From Pelagimonas sp. (GTDB taxonomy: Bacteria; Pseudomonadota; Alphaproteobacteria; Rhodobacterales; Rhodobacteraceae), in contig JAOARQ010000050.1 in the NCBI GenBank assembly GCA_025210455.1, forward strand, positions 98,271 through 162,270: a stretch of DNA of 64,000 bases, in the 5' to 3' direction. Position numbers and translations under genes: made by a program. Shown in pieces: positions 24,915 to 32,834 of the stretch (the first letter of the stretch is position 1; every line of letters begins with the position of its first letter). Below the pieces are notes generated by a model. That model had not been told where the DNA came from. It did not search any database and was given only the letters and a program-made list of their open reading frames with translations.

Positions 24915-25565
24915 ATGCGTGTGACACTTCGTACACCCGGTGTTCTCGCGATAGCTATGTGCCTTTCCACACCAGCCCCCGCGCGCACCCCAGATCTTTT
25001 GCAGCAAGAGCTCTGCACAGCCATTCCAACCCATGCCTGGGAAGCAGCGCGGGCAGGAAGCGCTCAGGCGCAGTTCATGCTGGGGCATGCTTTGCTGGGT
25101 GACAGCTGCACCCAGACTGACAGCACTGTAACGGATGCGGTCAACTGGCTTAGCAAGGCTTCGGATCAGGGGCACATGGGCGCAACGCTTTATCTGGCGG
25201 TCATGTATGATGATGGCGAACATATTGCAGCAGATAACAATATGGCAGTCCAATACTACCGCCGCGCCGCACAGGCCCAGCACATTGACGCACAACATCA
25301 TCTGGGATTGATTTTGACCAAAAAGGACGATGTGGTTCTGAAACAAGAGGGCCTGTTCTGGCTGGGCAGCGCCGCGTCGCAGGGCGACGATCTTTCCGCC
25401 GCAGTTCTGGGCGTGATTTATGCGCAGGGTCTGAACGGGATCGAACAGGATTACTGCATGGCGCTGGACTGGTTTGAAGCAGGATTGCTTATGGAAACCA
25501 AAATCCCGTTGATGGACTATATTCAAAACATCCCGTCTTCCAAAATCAACATGTGTCAGGAATGA
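24915..25565 (+). CDS. Secreted Sel1-repeat (TPR-like) protein
   Basis: This 216-residue protein has a signal peptide (about 1-23, ending Ala-Pro-Ala-Arg) followed by four to five Sel1-like repeats. These are recognisable by Ala-Gln-Ala-Gln-Phe-Met-Leu-Gly, Ala-Val-Asn-Trp-Leu-Ser-Lys-Ala-Ser-Asp-Gln-Gly and Ala-Val-Gln-Tyr-Tyr-Arg-Arg-Ala-Ala. Such proteins are protein-protein scaffolds, often in the envelope. It is divergent from the pseudoazurin gene. No specific function can be given. Confidence 0.8.
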   Translation: MRVTLRTPGVLAIAMCLSTPAPARTPDLLQQELCTAIPTHAWEAARAGSAQAQFMLGHALLGDSCTQTDSTVTDAVNWLSKASDQGHMGATLYLAVMYDDGEHIAADNNMAVQYYRRAAQAQHIDAQHHLGLILTKKDDVVLKQEGLFWLGSAASQGDDLSAAVLGVIYAQGLNGIEQDYCMALDWFEAGLLMETKIPLMDYIQNIPSSKINMCQE

Positions 25566-25710
25566 ACCTCGCAATGCCTCGGGCTATCAGGAATTCGTGA
25601 TGGGGATTGGTTGGGGTCTAGCGCTCGGCTTATTTACTTTATTGATTTGGTAAAATATTTGCCAAGTGTGACTGCCACACTCTGCACCACACGTTGAACT
25701 GGGCCGCAAA

Positions 25711-26460
25711 ATGCGATTTCTTCTTTTGTGTCTGCTGATTTGGACAGCACCAGCCCAGGCCCACCCCCTGACGGGCGCAAAAAGCCGTGAAATCCATGTA
25801 CAAGTGGACCCGGATGATGGGGAAATCATGGTACTTTTGCGCTTTCCGCTCTCGTTTGCCTTTGCCTCGGCCCTGGCCGGGCAAACCGATGAGGAAATCC
25901 AATCCGCTTTTCTCACCACCGAAGGTGTTTCTGGCAGCGTCGTCTACCGGTTGAACCAATCCGCCTATGAAGACGATTACGAAGGCTTCACACAGGTCCT
26001 TCTGAAAGACTATCGCTTTGAAGCAAGGGGGCAGGTGATAGAGCCAATTATCGGGGCGGTTTCCCTGATTTCAGGCAAAGATGTGGTGATGCCCGGGGCT
26101 GGGTTGATCTCATCGCAGGCGCTTTTGGATATGTGCGCCGAGGTGCCGGGCAAAGACTATATCGGTGATGTTGAGGTGGCGATGCAGCTGTATCTGACCG
26201 ATATTTTCCCAGCCGATACCCTGAAGATTGCTGTGACCACGCCACCGGTGCCTTTGCCATCAACTCTGGCGTTTAACACCCATGTCATCGATCACCGCAG
26301 TACACCACCTGTTGTGATCACCCATGCGGGATTCCTGCCGCCCGCGATCAAACTGACAGGGCGCAACAGCCAGCTTTTGGGCGATTGGTACAGGCTGGCC
26401 TGGCTATTGATACCCATACTGGGGATCGGGTTTTGGATCAGGCGGATCAGGCAGGAATAA
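25711..26460 (+). CDS. Secreted, C-terminally membrane-anchored protein of unknown function
   Basis: This 249-residue protein starts with a short signal peptide (Met-Arg-Phe-Leu-Leu-Leu-Cys-Leu-Leu-Ile...Ala-Gln-Ala, about 1-17). A periplasmic beta-rich region follows. A C-terminal helix near 227-243 ends Ile-Arg-Arg-Ile-Arg-Gln-Glu, so it is probably anchored with a short cytoplasmic tail. I do not recognise the family. Its AT-rich leader contains the inverted repeat AGTGTG-N5-CACACT (25665-25681). Its end overlaps the convergent ABC ATPase gene by 14 bases. Confidence 0.7.
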   Translation: MRFLLLCLLIWTAPAQAHPLTGAKSREIHVQVDPDDGEIMVLLRFPLSFAFASALAGQTDEEIQSAFLTTEGVSGSVVYRLNQSAYEDDYEGFTQVLLKDYRFEARGQVIEPIIGAVSLISGKDVVMPGAGLISSQALLDMCAEVPGKDYIGDVEVAMQLYLTDIFPADTLKIAVTTPPVPLPSTLAFNTHVIDHRSTPPVVITHAGFLPPAIKLTGRNSQLLGDWYRLAWLLIPILGIGFWIRRIRQE

Positions 26461-27208
26461 CAGCAAACCGCCCTTTTGTTTCGATCACATCGAACTGTGT
26501 CTCATAGAGGGCCAGCAATTTTTCTTCGCTTAGCACCTCACGCGCGGGGCCGTTGTCAAACAGCTGGCCATCTTTCAAAGCCACAACATGATCTGCCCAA
26601 CGGGCGGCGGTGTTGATGTCATGCAAAACCACCACAACGCTGCGCGCATCACCTGAGGGGCGGCTAAGGTGGTGCAGGCGCTCCATCAGATCACGGGCAT
26701 AGCGCGGGTCAAGCGCATTCAAAGGTTCATCGAGAAACAGCCATGGCGTGCCTTGTGCCCAGGTCATCGCCACATTGGCCCGCTGTCGCTGCCCACCTGA
26801 CAGCGCATCCAGCGACCGATCTGCCAGCGCGGTCAGATCAAAAACCTCCAGCGCCTGATCGACAGCCTGATGATCGGCTTTGCCCGGTCGCCCCAAATGG
26901 TGAGGCCAACGCCCGAAAGCCACCAGTTCCCTGACTGACAGTCGGGGAACAGTCTCGGGGTTTTGCTGCAGCAGCGCCACCAGCCGCGCGCGATCACGAT
27001 CCGGCATGGACAGAGGGTCTTGGTTATTGATCCTGACTTGTCCGCCAGCGATCATCTGTAACCCTGAAAGGCAATGCAGCAGCGTCGATTTCCCGGCCCC
27101 GTTGGGCCCGATCAAAGCGGTGATGCCCCCGGGCGCGATGGACAGCGAGATATCTTTCAGGATCTGCGTGCCCTGAATCTGGTAGCTTAGGGATTGCACG
27201 GTGATCAT
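26447..27208 (-). CDS. Siderophore/iron ABC transporter ATP-binding protein (FepC/FecE type)
   Basis: This 253-residue ATPase has Walker A Gly-Pro-Asn-Gly-Ala-Gly-Lys-Ser near residue 35, signature Leu-Ser-Gly-Gly-Gln-Arg-Gln near 140, Walker B Leu-Phe-Leu-Asp-Glu-Pro-Leu near 160 and a switch His near 195. It powers import of an iron chelate through the two FecCD-type permeases encoded upstream in the same operon. It overlaps the permease stop by 4 bases. Iron specificity follows from its neighbours and the RirA-type box before the operon. Confidence 0.9.
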   Translation of the reverse strand: MITVQSLSYQIQGTQILKDISLSIAPGGITALIGPNGAGKSTLLHCLSGLQMIAGGQVRINNQDPLSMPDRDRARLVALLQQNPETVPRLSVRELVAFGRWPHHLGRPGKADHQAVDQALEVFDLTALADRSLDALSGGQRQRANVAMTWAQGTPWLFLDEPLNALDPRYARDLMERLHHLSRPSGDARSVVVVLHDINTAARWADHVVALKDGQLFDNGPAREVLSEEKLLALYETQFDVIETKGRFAVIPA

Positions 27209-28149
27209 GCGGCTCTCCGTCGTAAGATCAGGAACAGGAAGGCTGCGCCGCCAAAGAGTTCGACAACAACTGCAAGGGTGGATTGCAGGCCCAGCAGGCG
27301 TTCAAACAGGAACTGCCCGATCACAAGGATAAACGCCCCAACAAGCGCACTGGCTGGCAGGATCAGCTTATGGCGATGTGCCGGGACAATCTCACGCGCG
27401 AGACTGGCAGCCAGCAGACCCAGAAAGGTGATTGGGCCCACCAGCGCCGTTGACACCGCCACCAGCACTGACAGCAGCGCCAAAGCCTGCAGGATCAGCC
27501 GATCATAGCCCAGCCCCAGCGCCCGTGCCCGTTGCCGCCCCAATGCGGCGACATCCAGTGCAGGCGACAGATACAGAGCACAGGCAAACACCCCCACAAA
27601 AATCACAGCTGCAATACCCAGCCGCGCCGGCGCAACGGCACCAAAGCTGGCGAACATGGATTGCTGCACAATCGCGAACTCGGACGGATCCAGCAGGCGT
27701 TGCCCCATTTCCGCCAATCCGCGCAAAAGGGTGCCCAGAATGATCCCCGTCAGCACCATTTTCATCACATCATCCGCTGATCGGCGCATAAGCCCCTGAA
27801 ACAGCACTTGCGCGGCAATCAGCAAAACCAGCGCTTCAAAGACAAAACTCAGGCTTTCTGGCATCTGCACATAGCCGATGCCCCCAAGGGTCAGAATAAG
27901 CGCGGTCTGCAAAAACACGAACAGCGCATCAAATCCCACCAACCCCGGCGTCAGCAGTCGGTTGTTGGCCACGGTCTGAAACAGAACCGTTGCCACACCT
28001 GTGGCCGCGCCGACCAGCAGCAGCGCCAGCAGCTTGGTGCTGCGCAGCTCCAGAATGAACCAGACCGGGCCGCGCAGGTTCCAGACTAGAAACAGAGCAG
28101 AGACCAGCAAGACGCTGATCGCCAGCAGGATCAAACGGGTCTTAGCCAC
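27205..28149 (-). CDS. FecCD-type iron-siderophore permease, second subunit
   Basis: This 314-residue polytopic protein has 8-10 hydrophobic helices and the BtuC/FecCD architecture. Conserved features include Gly-Pro-Ile-Thr-Phe-Leu-Gly-Leu near residue 240 and a Gly-Ala-Ala-Thr-Gly element near 48. It pairs with the preceding permease to form the membrane channel. It overlaps that gene by 8 bases and the ATPase gene by 4, so translational coupling is likely. Confidence 0.9.
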   Translation of the reverse strand: MAKTRLILLAISVLLVSALFLVWNLRGPVWFILELRSTKLLALLLVGAATGVATVLFQTVANNRLLTPGLVGFDALFVFLQTALILTLGGIGYVQMPESLSFVFEALVLLIAAQVLFQGLMRRSADDVMKMVLTGIILGTLLRGLAEMGQRLLDPSEFAIVQQSMFASFGAVAPARLGIAAVIFVGVFACALYLSPALDVAALGRQRARALGLGYDRLILQALALLSVLVAVSTALVGPITFLGLLAASLAREIVPAHRHKLILPASALVGAFILVIGQFLFERLLGLQSTLAVVVELFGGAAFLFLILRRRAA

Positions 28150-29086
28150 GGATGTACCTCGCTGGGCGATGCAGCAGCCAAAGGAACACCGCCGCCCCCA
28201 TCACCGCAAACACCGTACCTGCCGGGATTTCATAGGGGTATCGGATCAGCCGCCCGATCACATCCGCCGCCAGAACGGCGCTTGCACCCAAAAGCGCCAC
28301 CATGGGCAGGTTTTTGCGCAGATCATCGCCATAAAGCCGCGACACGATGTTTGGGGCAACAAGCCCCACAAACGGCAATGCTCCAACAGTCACCACCACC
28401 AGCGCCGTGATACAGGACACAATCCCCAGCCCCAGCAGCCTGGTCTGCGCATAGTTCAATCCCAGCGACCTGGCCTGCGTTTCACCCAGCGACAGCAGCG
28501 TGATACGGTCCGCCAGCAGATAAAGCAGCGCCGCCAATCCGGCGATCCCCCACAGCAATTCATACCGCCCCTGAACAACGCCTGAAAATTCTCCCAGACG
28601 CCAGCTGCCCAGATATTGCATCAGATCCGTGACCCAGGCGCCGCCAATGGCTAGCGCCCCAAGGATGCCGCCATAAACAATGCCAACAATTGGCAACAAC
28701 ACGGGATCTTTGCGCGGCACATGGCGCGCCAGCGCAATAAACCCGGCTGTGCCGATCAACGCCGCAATCGCCGAAACACTCATCTTCCAGATCAAAGCCG
28801 CACCGGGCGCAATCAGCGTGATCGCCAGCAGGCCAATCATCGCCGCCTCGGGTGTGCCTGTCAGCGAAGGCTCAACAAGGCGGTTCTGCACCGCCAGCTG
28901 TGCCACAACCCCAGCCAACGCCAGACCCGCACCCGCCAGCAATGCCGCGGCCGTGCGGGGAAAGCGGCTGACTGCGATCAGCCAGCCCGCCTCAAGATCG
29001 CCCTGCCACAAAGATGCCGCCCCAAGCGATAAGCTCGCCCCGATCAACAGGGCGAGCACCAAAGATGTCACAACGATAAAGCGCAC
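28142..29086 (-). CDS. FecCD-type iron-siderophore permease, first subunit
   Basis: This 314-residue membrane protein of the same family as its downstream neighbour has Gly-Ala-Gly-Leu-Ala-Leu-Ala-Gly near residue 53 and Gly-Ala-Leu-Pro-Phe-Val-Gly-Leu-Val-Ala-Pro near 232, both typical of FecCD permeases. It begins 6 bases after the binding-protein stop codon. Together the two permeases form the heterodimeric pore for a ferric siderophore. Confidence 0.9.
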   Translation of the reverse strand: MRFIVVTSLVLALLIGASLSLGAASLWQGDLEAGWLIAVSRFPRTAAALLAGAGLALAGVVAQLAVQNRLVEPSLTGTPEAAMIGLLAITLIAPGAALIWKMSVSAIAALIGTAGFIALARHVPRKDPVLLPIVGIVYGGILGALAIGGAWVTDLMQYLGSWRLGEFSGVVQGRYELLWGIAGLAALLYLLADRITLLSLGETQARSLGLNYAQTRLLGLGIVSCITALVVVTVGALPFVGLVAPNIVSRLYGDDLRKNLPMVALLGASAVLAADVIGRLIRYPYEIPAGTVFAVMGAAVFLWLLHRPARYIRG

Positions 29087-29092
29087 GAGAGC

Positions 29093-29992
29093 TTAGCCGC
29101 CAAAGGCGACCAGCAGTTCGTCCAGCGTGCCCATCATCGACTGCATACCGCCCCCGGCAATGTAAAGCGGGCCCGAATTCAGATACACAATCTGACCCGC
29201 TTTCGCCGCTTTGGTGCCTGCAACCAGCGGGTTGTCCAATGTCGCCGAGGCCGCTTCGCCCGCTTTGCCAATGGCTGCGCCGCGATCTACCACCAAAATC
29301 CAATCCGGGTTGGTTTCTGCGATAAACTCAAACGAAATTGCCTCGCCGTGGGTTTCCGCCGTGATGTTGTCATGCGCTTCCGGCAGACCTGTTGCATTGT
29401 GCAGCCAGCCAAAACGGGAATCTTTGCCATAGGCCGAAACTTTGCCGCCATTGGTCAGCAGGATCAGCGCCTTGCCCTTGCCTTCGACAGCGGCGGTGAC
29501 AGCCGCCAGTTTTGCATCAAGCGCAGCATTCAATTCTGTCGCAGCCTCTTCTTTGTCAAAGATTTTGCCATAAGCGGTGGTGCGGGCCTTGGCCTGACCA
29601 ATCAGATCCGCGCCCCAGATTGTCATGTCGATGGTCGCGGCCACTTTGGAAAGCGGCTCAACCTGTTTCGACGACCGGCCACCTGCGATGATCAGATCCG
29701 GGGCCATCACGGCCAGCGCTTCGAAATCTGGCTCAAAGAGGCTGCCAACGGCTTTGGCCTGTGCGGCTGTGTCATCCAGATAATCCAGATATACCGGGCT
29801 TGGCACACCTGCGATCTGCACCTCAAGCGCCTCCAGCGTGTCAACTGCAGCCAGATCCAGAGCGACGATTTTTTCCGGGGAAACCAGCACCGATGCATCG
29901 CCGGTTGCGGTTTTCACCGTCACATTTTCAGCCAGCGCCAAGGTCGGAAGGGCGACGGCCATCATCAGGCCGGTCAACAGTGAACGTTTCAT
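29093..29992 (-). CDS. Periplasmic ferric-siderophore binding protein (CeuE/YclQ/FatB-like)
   Basis: This 299-residue protein has a signal peptide (about 1-21, ending Leu-Ala-Leu-Ala) and a class III periplasmic binding fold. It shows Ile-Val-Ala-Leu-Asp-Leu-Ala-Ala-Val-Asp-Thr-Leu near residue 43, Pro-Asp-Leu-Ile-Ile-Ala-Gly-Gly-Arg near 97 and Pro-Asp-Trp-Ile-Leu-Val-Val-Asp-Arg-Gly near 233. The arrangement is closest to catecholate-type binders. It is the first gene of the uptake operon, with a TGA-N9-TCA box upstream. No TonB receptor or siderophore synthesis gene is nearby. Confidence 0.88.
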   Translation of the reverse strand: MKRSLLTGLMMAVALPTLALAENVTVKTATGDASVLVSPEKIVALDLAAVDTLEALEVQIAGVPSPVYLDYLDDTAAQAKAVGSLFEPDFEALAVMAPDLIIAGGRSSKQVEPLSKVAATIDMTIWGADLIGQAKARTTAYGKIFDKEEAATELNAALDAKLAAVTAAVEGKGKALILLTNGGKVSAYGKDSRFGWLHNATGLPEAHDNITAETHGEAISFEFIAETNPDWILVVDRGAAIGKAGEAASATLDNPLVAGTKAAKAGQIVYLNSGPLYIAGGGMQSMMGTLDELLVAFGG

Positions 29993-30096
29993 GAGATGTC
30001 CTCTTTCATGTGTTCATGCTGGCTGACCGAAATGGGTTGGCTGCAGATTTCCCCATCGGAAATACGACTTGCCCGAAGGGGCCGCAAGACTTAATT

Positions 30097-30111
30097 TGAT
30101 CGAAACAGTCA
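30097..30111. promoter_or_regulatory. TGA-N9-TCA iron box (RirA/IRO-like)
   Basis: TGA (30097-30099), nine bases, then TCA (30109-30111) match the IRO box described for RirA in alphaproteobacteria. It lies between the divergent siderophore operon and the DUF2218 gene, 20 bases before the latter, so iron could control both. A TGA-N9-TCA match occurs often by chance; position is the main support. Confidence 0.5.
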
Positions 30112-30130
30112 GGAAATATAGGCCCGACAG

Positions 30131-30424
30131 ATGACCCATTTGACAGAAATCGGCATGTTTGAAACGGAACATGCTGGCAAATACATACAACAACTGTGCA
30201 AACACTTTGCCCATAAGGTTCCGGTGACCTTTGATGACGCAAGCGGGCAGGCCGATCTGCCGCCCGGACCTGCCAAAATGATCGCGCTGAAAGATGCGCT
30301 GCGGATCGAAATCACCGGCGAGGACCAAACTGCGCTGACCCGCGCGCGCTATATTATTGACAGCCATCTTGAACGCTTTGCCTTTCGCGAAGGATTTACC
30401 GCGATGGATTGGCAACCGGCCTAA
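30131..30424 (+). CDS. DUF2218 family protein
   Basis: This 97-residue protein matches the DUF2218 pattern: an N-terminal Tyr-Ile-Gln-Gln-Leu-Cys-Lys-His-Phe-x-His-Lys helix, a Gly-x-Ala strand region and a C-terminal Leu-Glu-Arg-Phe-Ala-Phe-Arg-Glu. The family is often found beside siderophore uptake or siderophore-interacting protein genes, which fits the divergent ABC operon and shared iron box. Its biochemical role is not established. It is probably cytoplasmic. Confidence 0.78.
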   Translation: MTHLTEIGMFETEHAGKYIQQLCKHFAHKVPVTFDDASGQADLPPGPAKMIALKDALRIEITGEDQTALTRARYIIDSHLERFAFREGFTAMDWQPA

Positions 30425-30450
30425 GAAAGGGATACAGCTTGAAATTTCAC

Positions 30451-30478
30451 ATTCATCTAGCTATCTGTCTAGATGAAT
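30451..30478 (+). promoter_or_regulatory. Perfect palindrome before the toxin-antitoxin operon
   Basis: ATTCATCTAG (30451-30460) and CTAGATGAAT (30469-30478) form a perfect 10-base inverted repeat with an 8-base spacer, 13 bases before the antitoxin ATG. Phd/YefM antitoxins repress their own operon at palindromes in this position, so this is the likely operator. Confidence 0.7.
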
Positions 30479-30491
30479 ACAGGAGGCGAAT

Positions 30492-30737
30492 ATGGTCTGG
30501 ACCCTTCAGGACGCCAAAAACAAATTCTCGGCAGTGGTTGATGCGGCCCTTGCCGGAACCCCCCAAAAGGTGAGCCGGCGCGGCAAGCCTGCGGTGGTTG
30601 TGCTAAGCGCGGATGACTATCAAAGGCTGCTGAACAGCGCCGTTGAAACCAGAGAAAGCTTTACAGACCATCTGCTTGCCTTCCCCGGGCCCGAAATTGA
30701 GCGCGCGCAGGTATCGCCCCGCGACGTCGAATTCTAA
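30492..30737 (+). CDS. Phd/YefM-family antitoxin
   Basis: This 81-residue protein opens with Trp-Thr-Leu-Gln-Asp-Ala-Lys-Asn-Lys-Phe-Ser, then Val-Ser-Arg-Arg-Gly-Lys-Pro-Ala-Val-Val-Val-Leu-Ser. This is the conserved DNA-binding half of Phd/YefM antitoxins; the C-terminal tail (about 55-81) would wrap the toxin. It neutralises the PIN toxin encoded one base downstream and, with it, represses the operon. AGGAGG precedes the start, and a perfect palindrome lies upstream. Confidence 0.9.
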   Translation: MVWTLQDAKNKFSAVVDAALAGTPQKVSRRGKPAVVVLSADDYQRLLNSAVETRESFTDHLLAFPGPEIERAQVSPRDVEF

Positions 30738-30738
30738 G

Positions 30739-31152
30739 ATGTTCATCATAGATACCAATGTGCTGTCAGCGGCGCGGCGCCCAGAACGGGCCCCGCAGGT
30801 GGCACAATGGCTGCGAGACAAACCCGAAAGCAGCCTGTTCCTCAGCGCCATCACCCTGGGCGAAATCGAACGCGGCATCCAGCAGCAAAAGCGCCGCGAT
30901 CCGGGGTTTGCCCGCGATCTGCAAAGCTGGCTGGACCGAACCCTACAGATCTTTGCAGACCGTGTTCTGGAATTTGGTGCAGAAGATGCACGTATCTGGG
31001 GACGGCTAAGCGCCCAGATCGGGCACACGGGCGCTGATCTGATGATCGCGGCCACCGCTTTGCACCATCAGGCTACGGTGGTTACGCGCAATATTGATGA
31101 TTTTGCGCCCACAGGTGTGAGGCTGGAAAACCCCTTTCAGCCAGATGCTTGA
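30739..31152 (+). CDS. PIN-domain toxin (VapC/FitB type)
   Basis: This 137-residue protein has the acidic PIN residues of a Mg-dependent ribonuclease: Asp5 in Ile-Ile-Asp-Thr-Asn-Val, Glu43 in Leu-Gly-Glu-Ile-Glu-Arg-Gly, and Asp98 in Gly-Ala-Asp-Leu-Met-Ile-Ala. VapC-type toxins cleave tRNA or rRNA and halt translation when free. It starts one base after the antitoxin stop. The frame is intact and the residues are all present, so the module is probably functional. A Phd-type antitoxin with a PIN toxin is a common mixed pair. Confidence 0.9.
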   Translation: MFIIDTNVLSAARRPERAPQVAQWLRDKPESSLFLSAITLGEIERGIQQQKRRDPGFARDLQSWLDRTLQIFADRVLEFGAEDARIWGRLSAQIGHTGADLMIAATALHHQATVVTRNIDDFAPTGVRLENPFQPDA

Positions 31153-31178
31153 CGGAAAACTGGCCACGTTTCTGTCAA
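31149..31178 (+). terminator. Terminator-like hairpin at the end of the toxin gene
   Basis: TTGACGGAAAAC (31149-31160) pairs with GTTTCTGTCAA (31168-31178), with one G-T pair and one bulged A. It overlaps the toxin stop codon and lacks a T run, so termination efficiency is uncertain. Confidence 0.4.
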
Positions 31179-31256
31179 ATCGGGCAGCCCACTGCGTCGG
31201 ATTTCGACAATAATTTGTCCGAACTGCACAGAGAGCAAATTTGAAATCCGCGTGAC

Positions 31257-31275
31257 ACTCCTTTGTCAAAGGAGT
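31257..31275 (+). promoter_or_regulatory. Perfect dyad covering the mgdA ribosome-binding site
   Basis: ACTCCTTTG (31257-31265), one T, then CAAAGGAGT (31267-31275) form a perfect 9-base inverted repeat. The right arm contains the AGGAG ribosome site (31270-31274) of the mgdA ATG at 31284. As RNA it would fold into a stem of 8 pairs with a 3-base loop that hides the ribosome site. It could instead be a protein operator. Confidence 0.6.
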
Positions 31276-31283
31276 CGGGTTTC

Positions 31284-32534
31284 ATGCGCTATTCGGGACT
31301 AAAAGTCATCAAAGAGGCTTTGACAGGCCATCGCGGTTGGGGGCCTGCCTGGCGCGATGCCACCCCCAAAGCAGACTATGATTATGTGATCATCGGCGGT
31401 GGCGGCCACGGGCTGGCCACAGCCTACTATCTGGCAAAAGAGTTTGGTCAGGCGCGCATCGCGGTGATCGAAAAGGGCTGGATTGGCGGCGGGAATGTCG
31501 GGCGCAATACCACGATTATTCGCTCAAACTATCTGCTGGACGGCAATGAGCCGTTTTACGAGTTCTCACTGAAGCTGTGGGAAAACCTGGAACAAGAACT
31601 GAACTATAACGCCATGGTCAGCCAGCGTGGCATCCTGAACCTGTTCCATACTGATGCGCAGCGCGATGCCTTTATCCGACGCGGCAACGCCATGTTGCTG
31701 AATGGGGCGGATGCGGATCTGCTGACCACGGAACAGATCGTTGCGCGCTATCCTTTCCTGAATGTCAACAACGCCCGTTTCCCGATCAAAGGTGGTTTGG
31801 CGCAGCATCGCGGCGGCACGGTGCGCCATGACGCGGTGGCCTGGGGTTATGCCCGCGCCGCAGATCAGCGCGGCGTGGATATCATCCAGAATTGCGAAGT
31901 CACCGGTTTCCGCATCGAAAACGGGCGCTGTACTGGGGTGGAAACCTCGCGCGGGGTGATTGGCGCGAAAAAGGTGGCCTCCTGCGTGGCTGGGTCATCC
32001 TCGCGGCTGATGTCAAAGGCGGGGATGCGCCTGCCGATGGAAAGCCACGTACTGCAGGCCTTTGTCTCAGAAGGGTTGAAGCCGGTGCTGCCCGGGGTCA
32101 TCACCTTTGGGGCCGGGCATTTCTATTGCAGCCAGTCTGACAAAGGCGGCCTTGTCTTTGGCGGCGATATTGACGGCTATAATTCCTACGCCCAACGCGG
32201 CAATCTGCCCGTGGTCGAAGACGTCTGCGAGGGCGGCATGGCGATTTTCCCCGCCTTTGGCCGCGCGCGGCTACTGCGTATGTGGGGCGGTATCATGGAT
32301 ATGTCGATGGATGGCTCTCCGATCATCGACCGTACCCATATTGACGGGCTCTATTTCAATGGTGGCTGGTGTTACGGCGGCTTTAAGGCGACGCCGGCGT
32401 CGGGCTTTGCCTATGCGCATCTGCTGGCGACAGACAAGCCCCATGACACCGCCACCGCTTATCGCTTTGATCGTTTCGCCAAGGGGCGGATGATTGATGA
32501 AAAAGGGATGGGCAACCATCCCAACCTGCACTGA
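31284..32534 (+). CDS. mgdA: N-methylglutamate dehydrogenase subunit A (SoxB/beta-like)
   Basis: This 416-residue flavoprotein resembles the beta subunit of heterotetrameric sarcosine oxidase. An FAD-binding dinucleotide fold (Ile-Ile-Gly-Gly-Gly-Gly-His-Gly) lies near residue 38. The FMN-attaching His region is expected near the Arg-Gly-Gly-Thr-Val-Arg-His-Asp stretch around 180. The C-terminal part is the substrate-oxidising domain. It oxidises N-methylglutamate and passes the methyl carbon to THF. The neighbours dmm, mgs and gmaS make the N-methylglutamate role far more likely than sarcosine oxidase. The ATG at 31284 follows GGAG; an upstream TTG at 31263 is rejected. Confidence 0.85.
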   Translation: MRYSGLKVIKEALTGHRGWGPAWRDATPKADYDYVIIGGGGHGLATAYYLAKEFGQARIAVIEKGWIGGGNVGRNTTIIRSNYLLDGNEPFYEFSLKLWENLEQELNYNAMVSQRGILNLFHTDAQRDAFIRRGNAMLLNGADADLLTTEQIVARYPFLNVNNARFPIKGGLAQHRGGTVRHDAVAWGYARAADQRGVDIIQNCEVTGFRIENGRCTGVETSRGVIGAKKVASCVAGSSSRLMSKAGMRLPMESHVLQAFVSEGLKPVLPGVITFGAGHFYCSQSDKGGLVFGGDIDGYNSYAQRGNLPVVEDVCEGGMAIFPAFGRARLLRMWGGIMDMSMDGSPIIDRTHIDGLYFNGGWCYGGFKATPASGFAYAHLLATDKPHDTATAYRFDRFAKGRMIDEKGMGNHPNLH

Positions 32535-32546
32535 GGAGATCGAACC

Positions 32547-32834
32547 ATGCTGATCCCCCATCCGATCCTTGGGCCCCGCGACGCAAGCGAATTTACCTAT
32601 CTTGGTGATGCGTCACTGATCAACCGCCCCGACTGGCAGGCCAGCGATGCGCTGGCGCAGTTTGTGGACTATGGCTATCTGCGCGACAACCCTGCGGGGG
32701 CGCACCGAGAGTTGTGGTTCCACGAACAGGGCGACCGCAGCTGGCTGGTCGTGACACGCGACACCACCACCCATGAAATTCTGGGCGCTGAGCTGGCCCG
32801 CGATGTGGCCCGCCGGGAAGGACGTTCGAAATGA
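32547..32834 (+). CDS. mgdB: N-methylglutamate dehydrogenase subunit B (SoxD/delta-like)
   Basis: This 95-residue protein matches SoxD. It begins Met-Leu-Ile-Pro-His-Pro-Ile-Leu-Gly-Pro-Arg-Asp, has the Tyr-Leu-Gly-Asp-Ala segment, and ends with Thr-Arg-Asp-Thr-Thr-Thr-His-Glu-Ile. In the sarcosine-oxidase family the small delta subunit binds zinc, but the usual cysteine set is absent here, so metal binding is doubtful. It sits 12 bases after mgdA and overlaps the mgdC start by ATGA. It is a structural subunit of the four-part enzyme. Confidence 0.85.
   Translation: MLIPHPILGPRDASEFTYLGDASLINRPDWQASDALAQFVDYGYLRDNPAGAHRELWFHEQGDRSWLVVTRDTTTHEILGAELARDVARREGRSK

Noticed and set aside
28001..28585. 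194-residue plus-strand frame
   Set aside because: It is antisense to the FecCD permease genes and is rich in His, Arg and Gln, a typical shadow.
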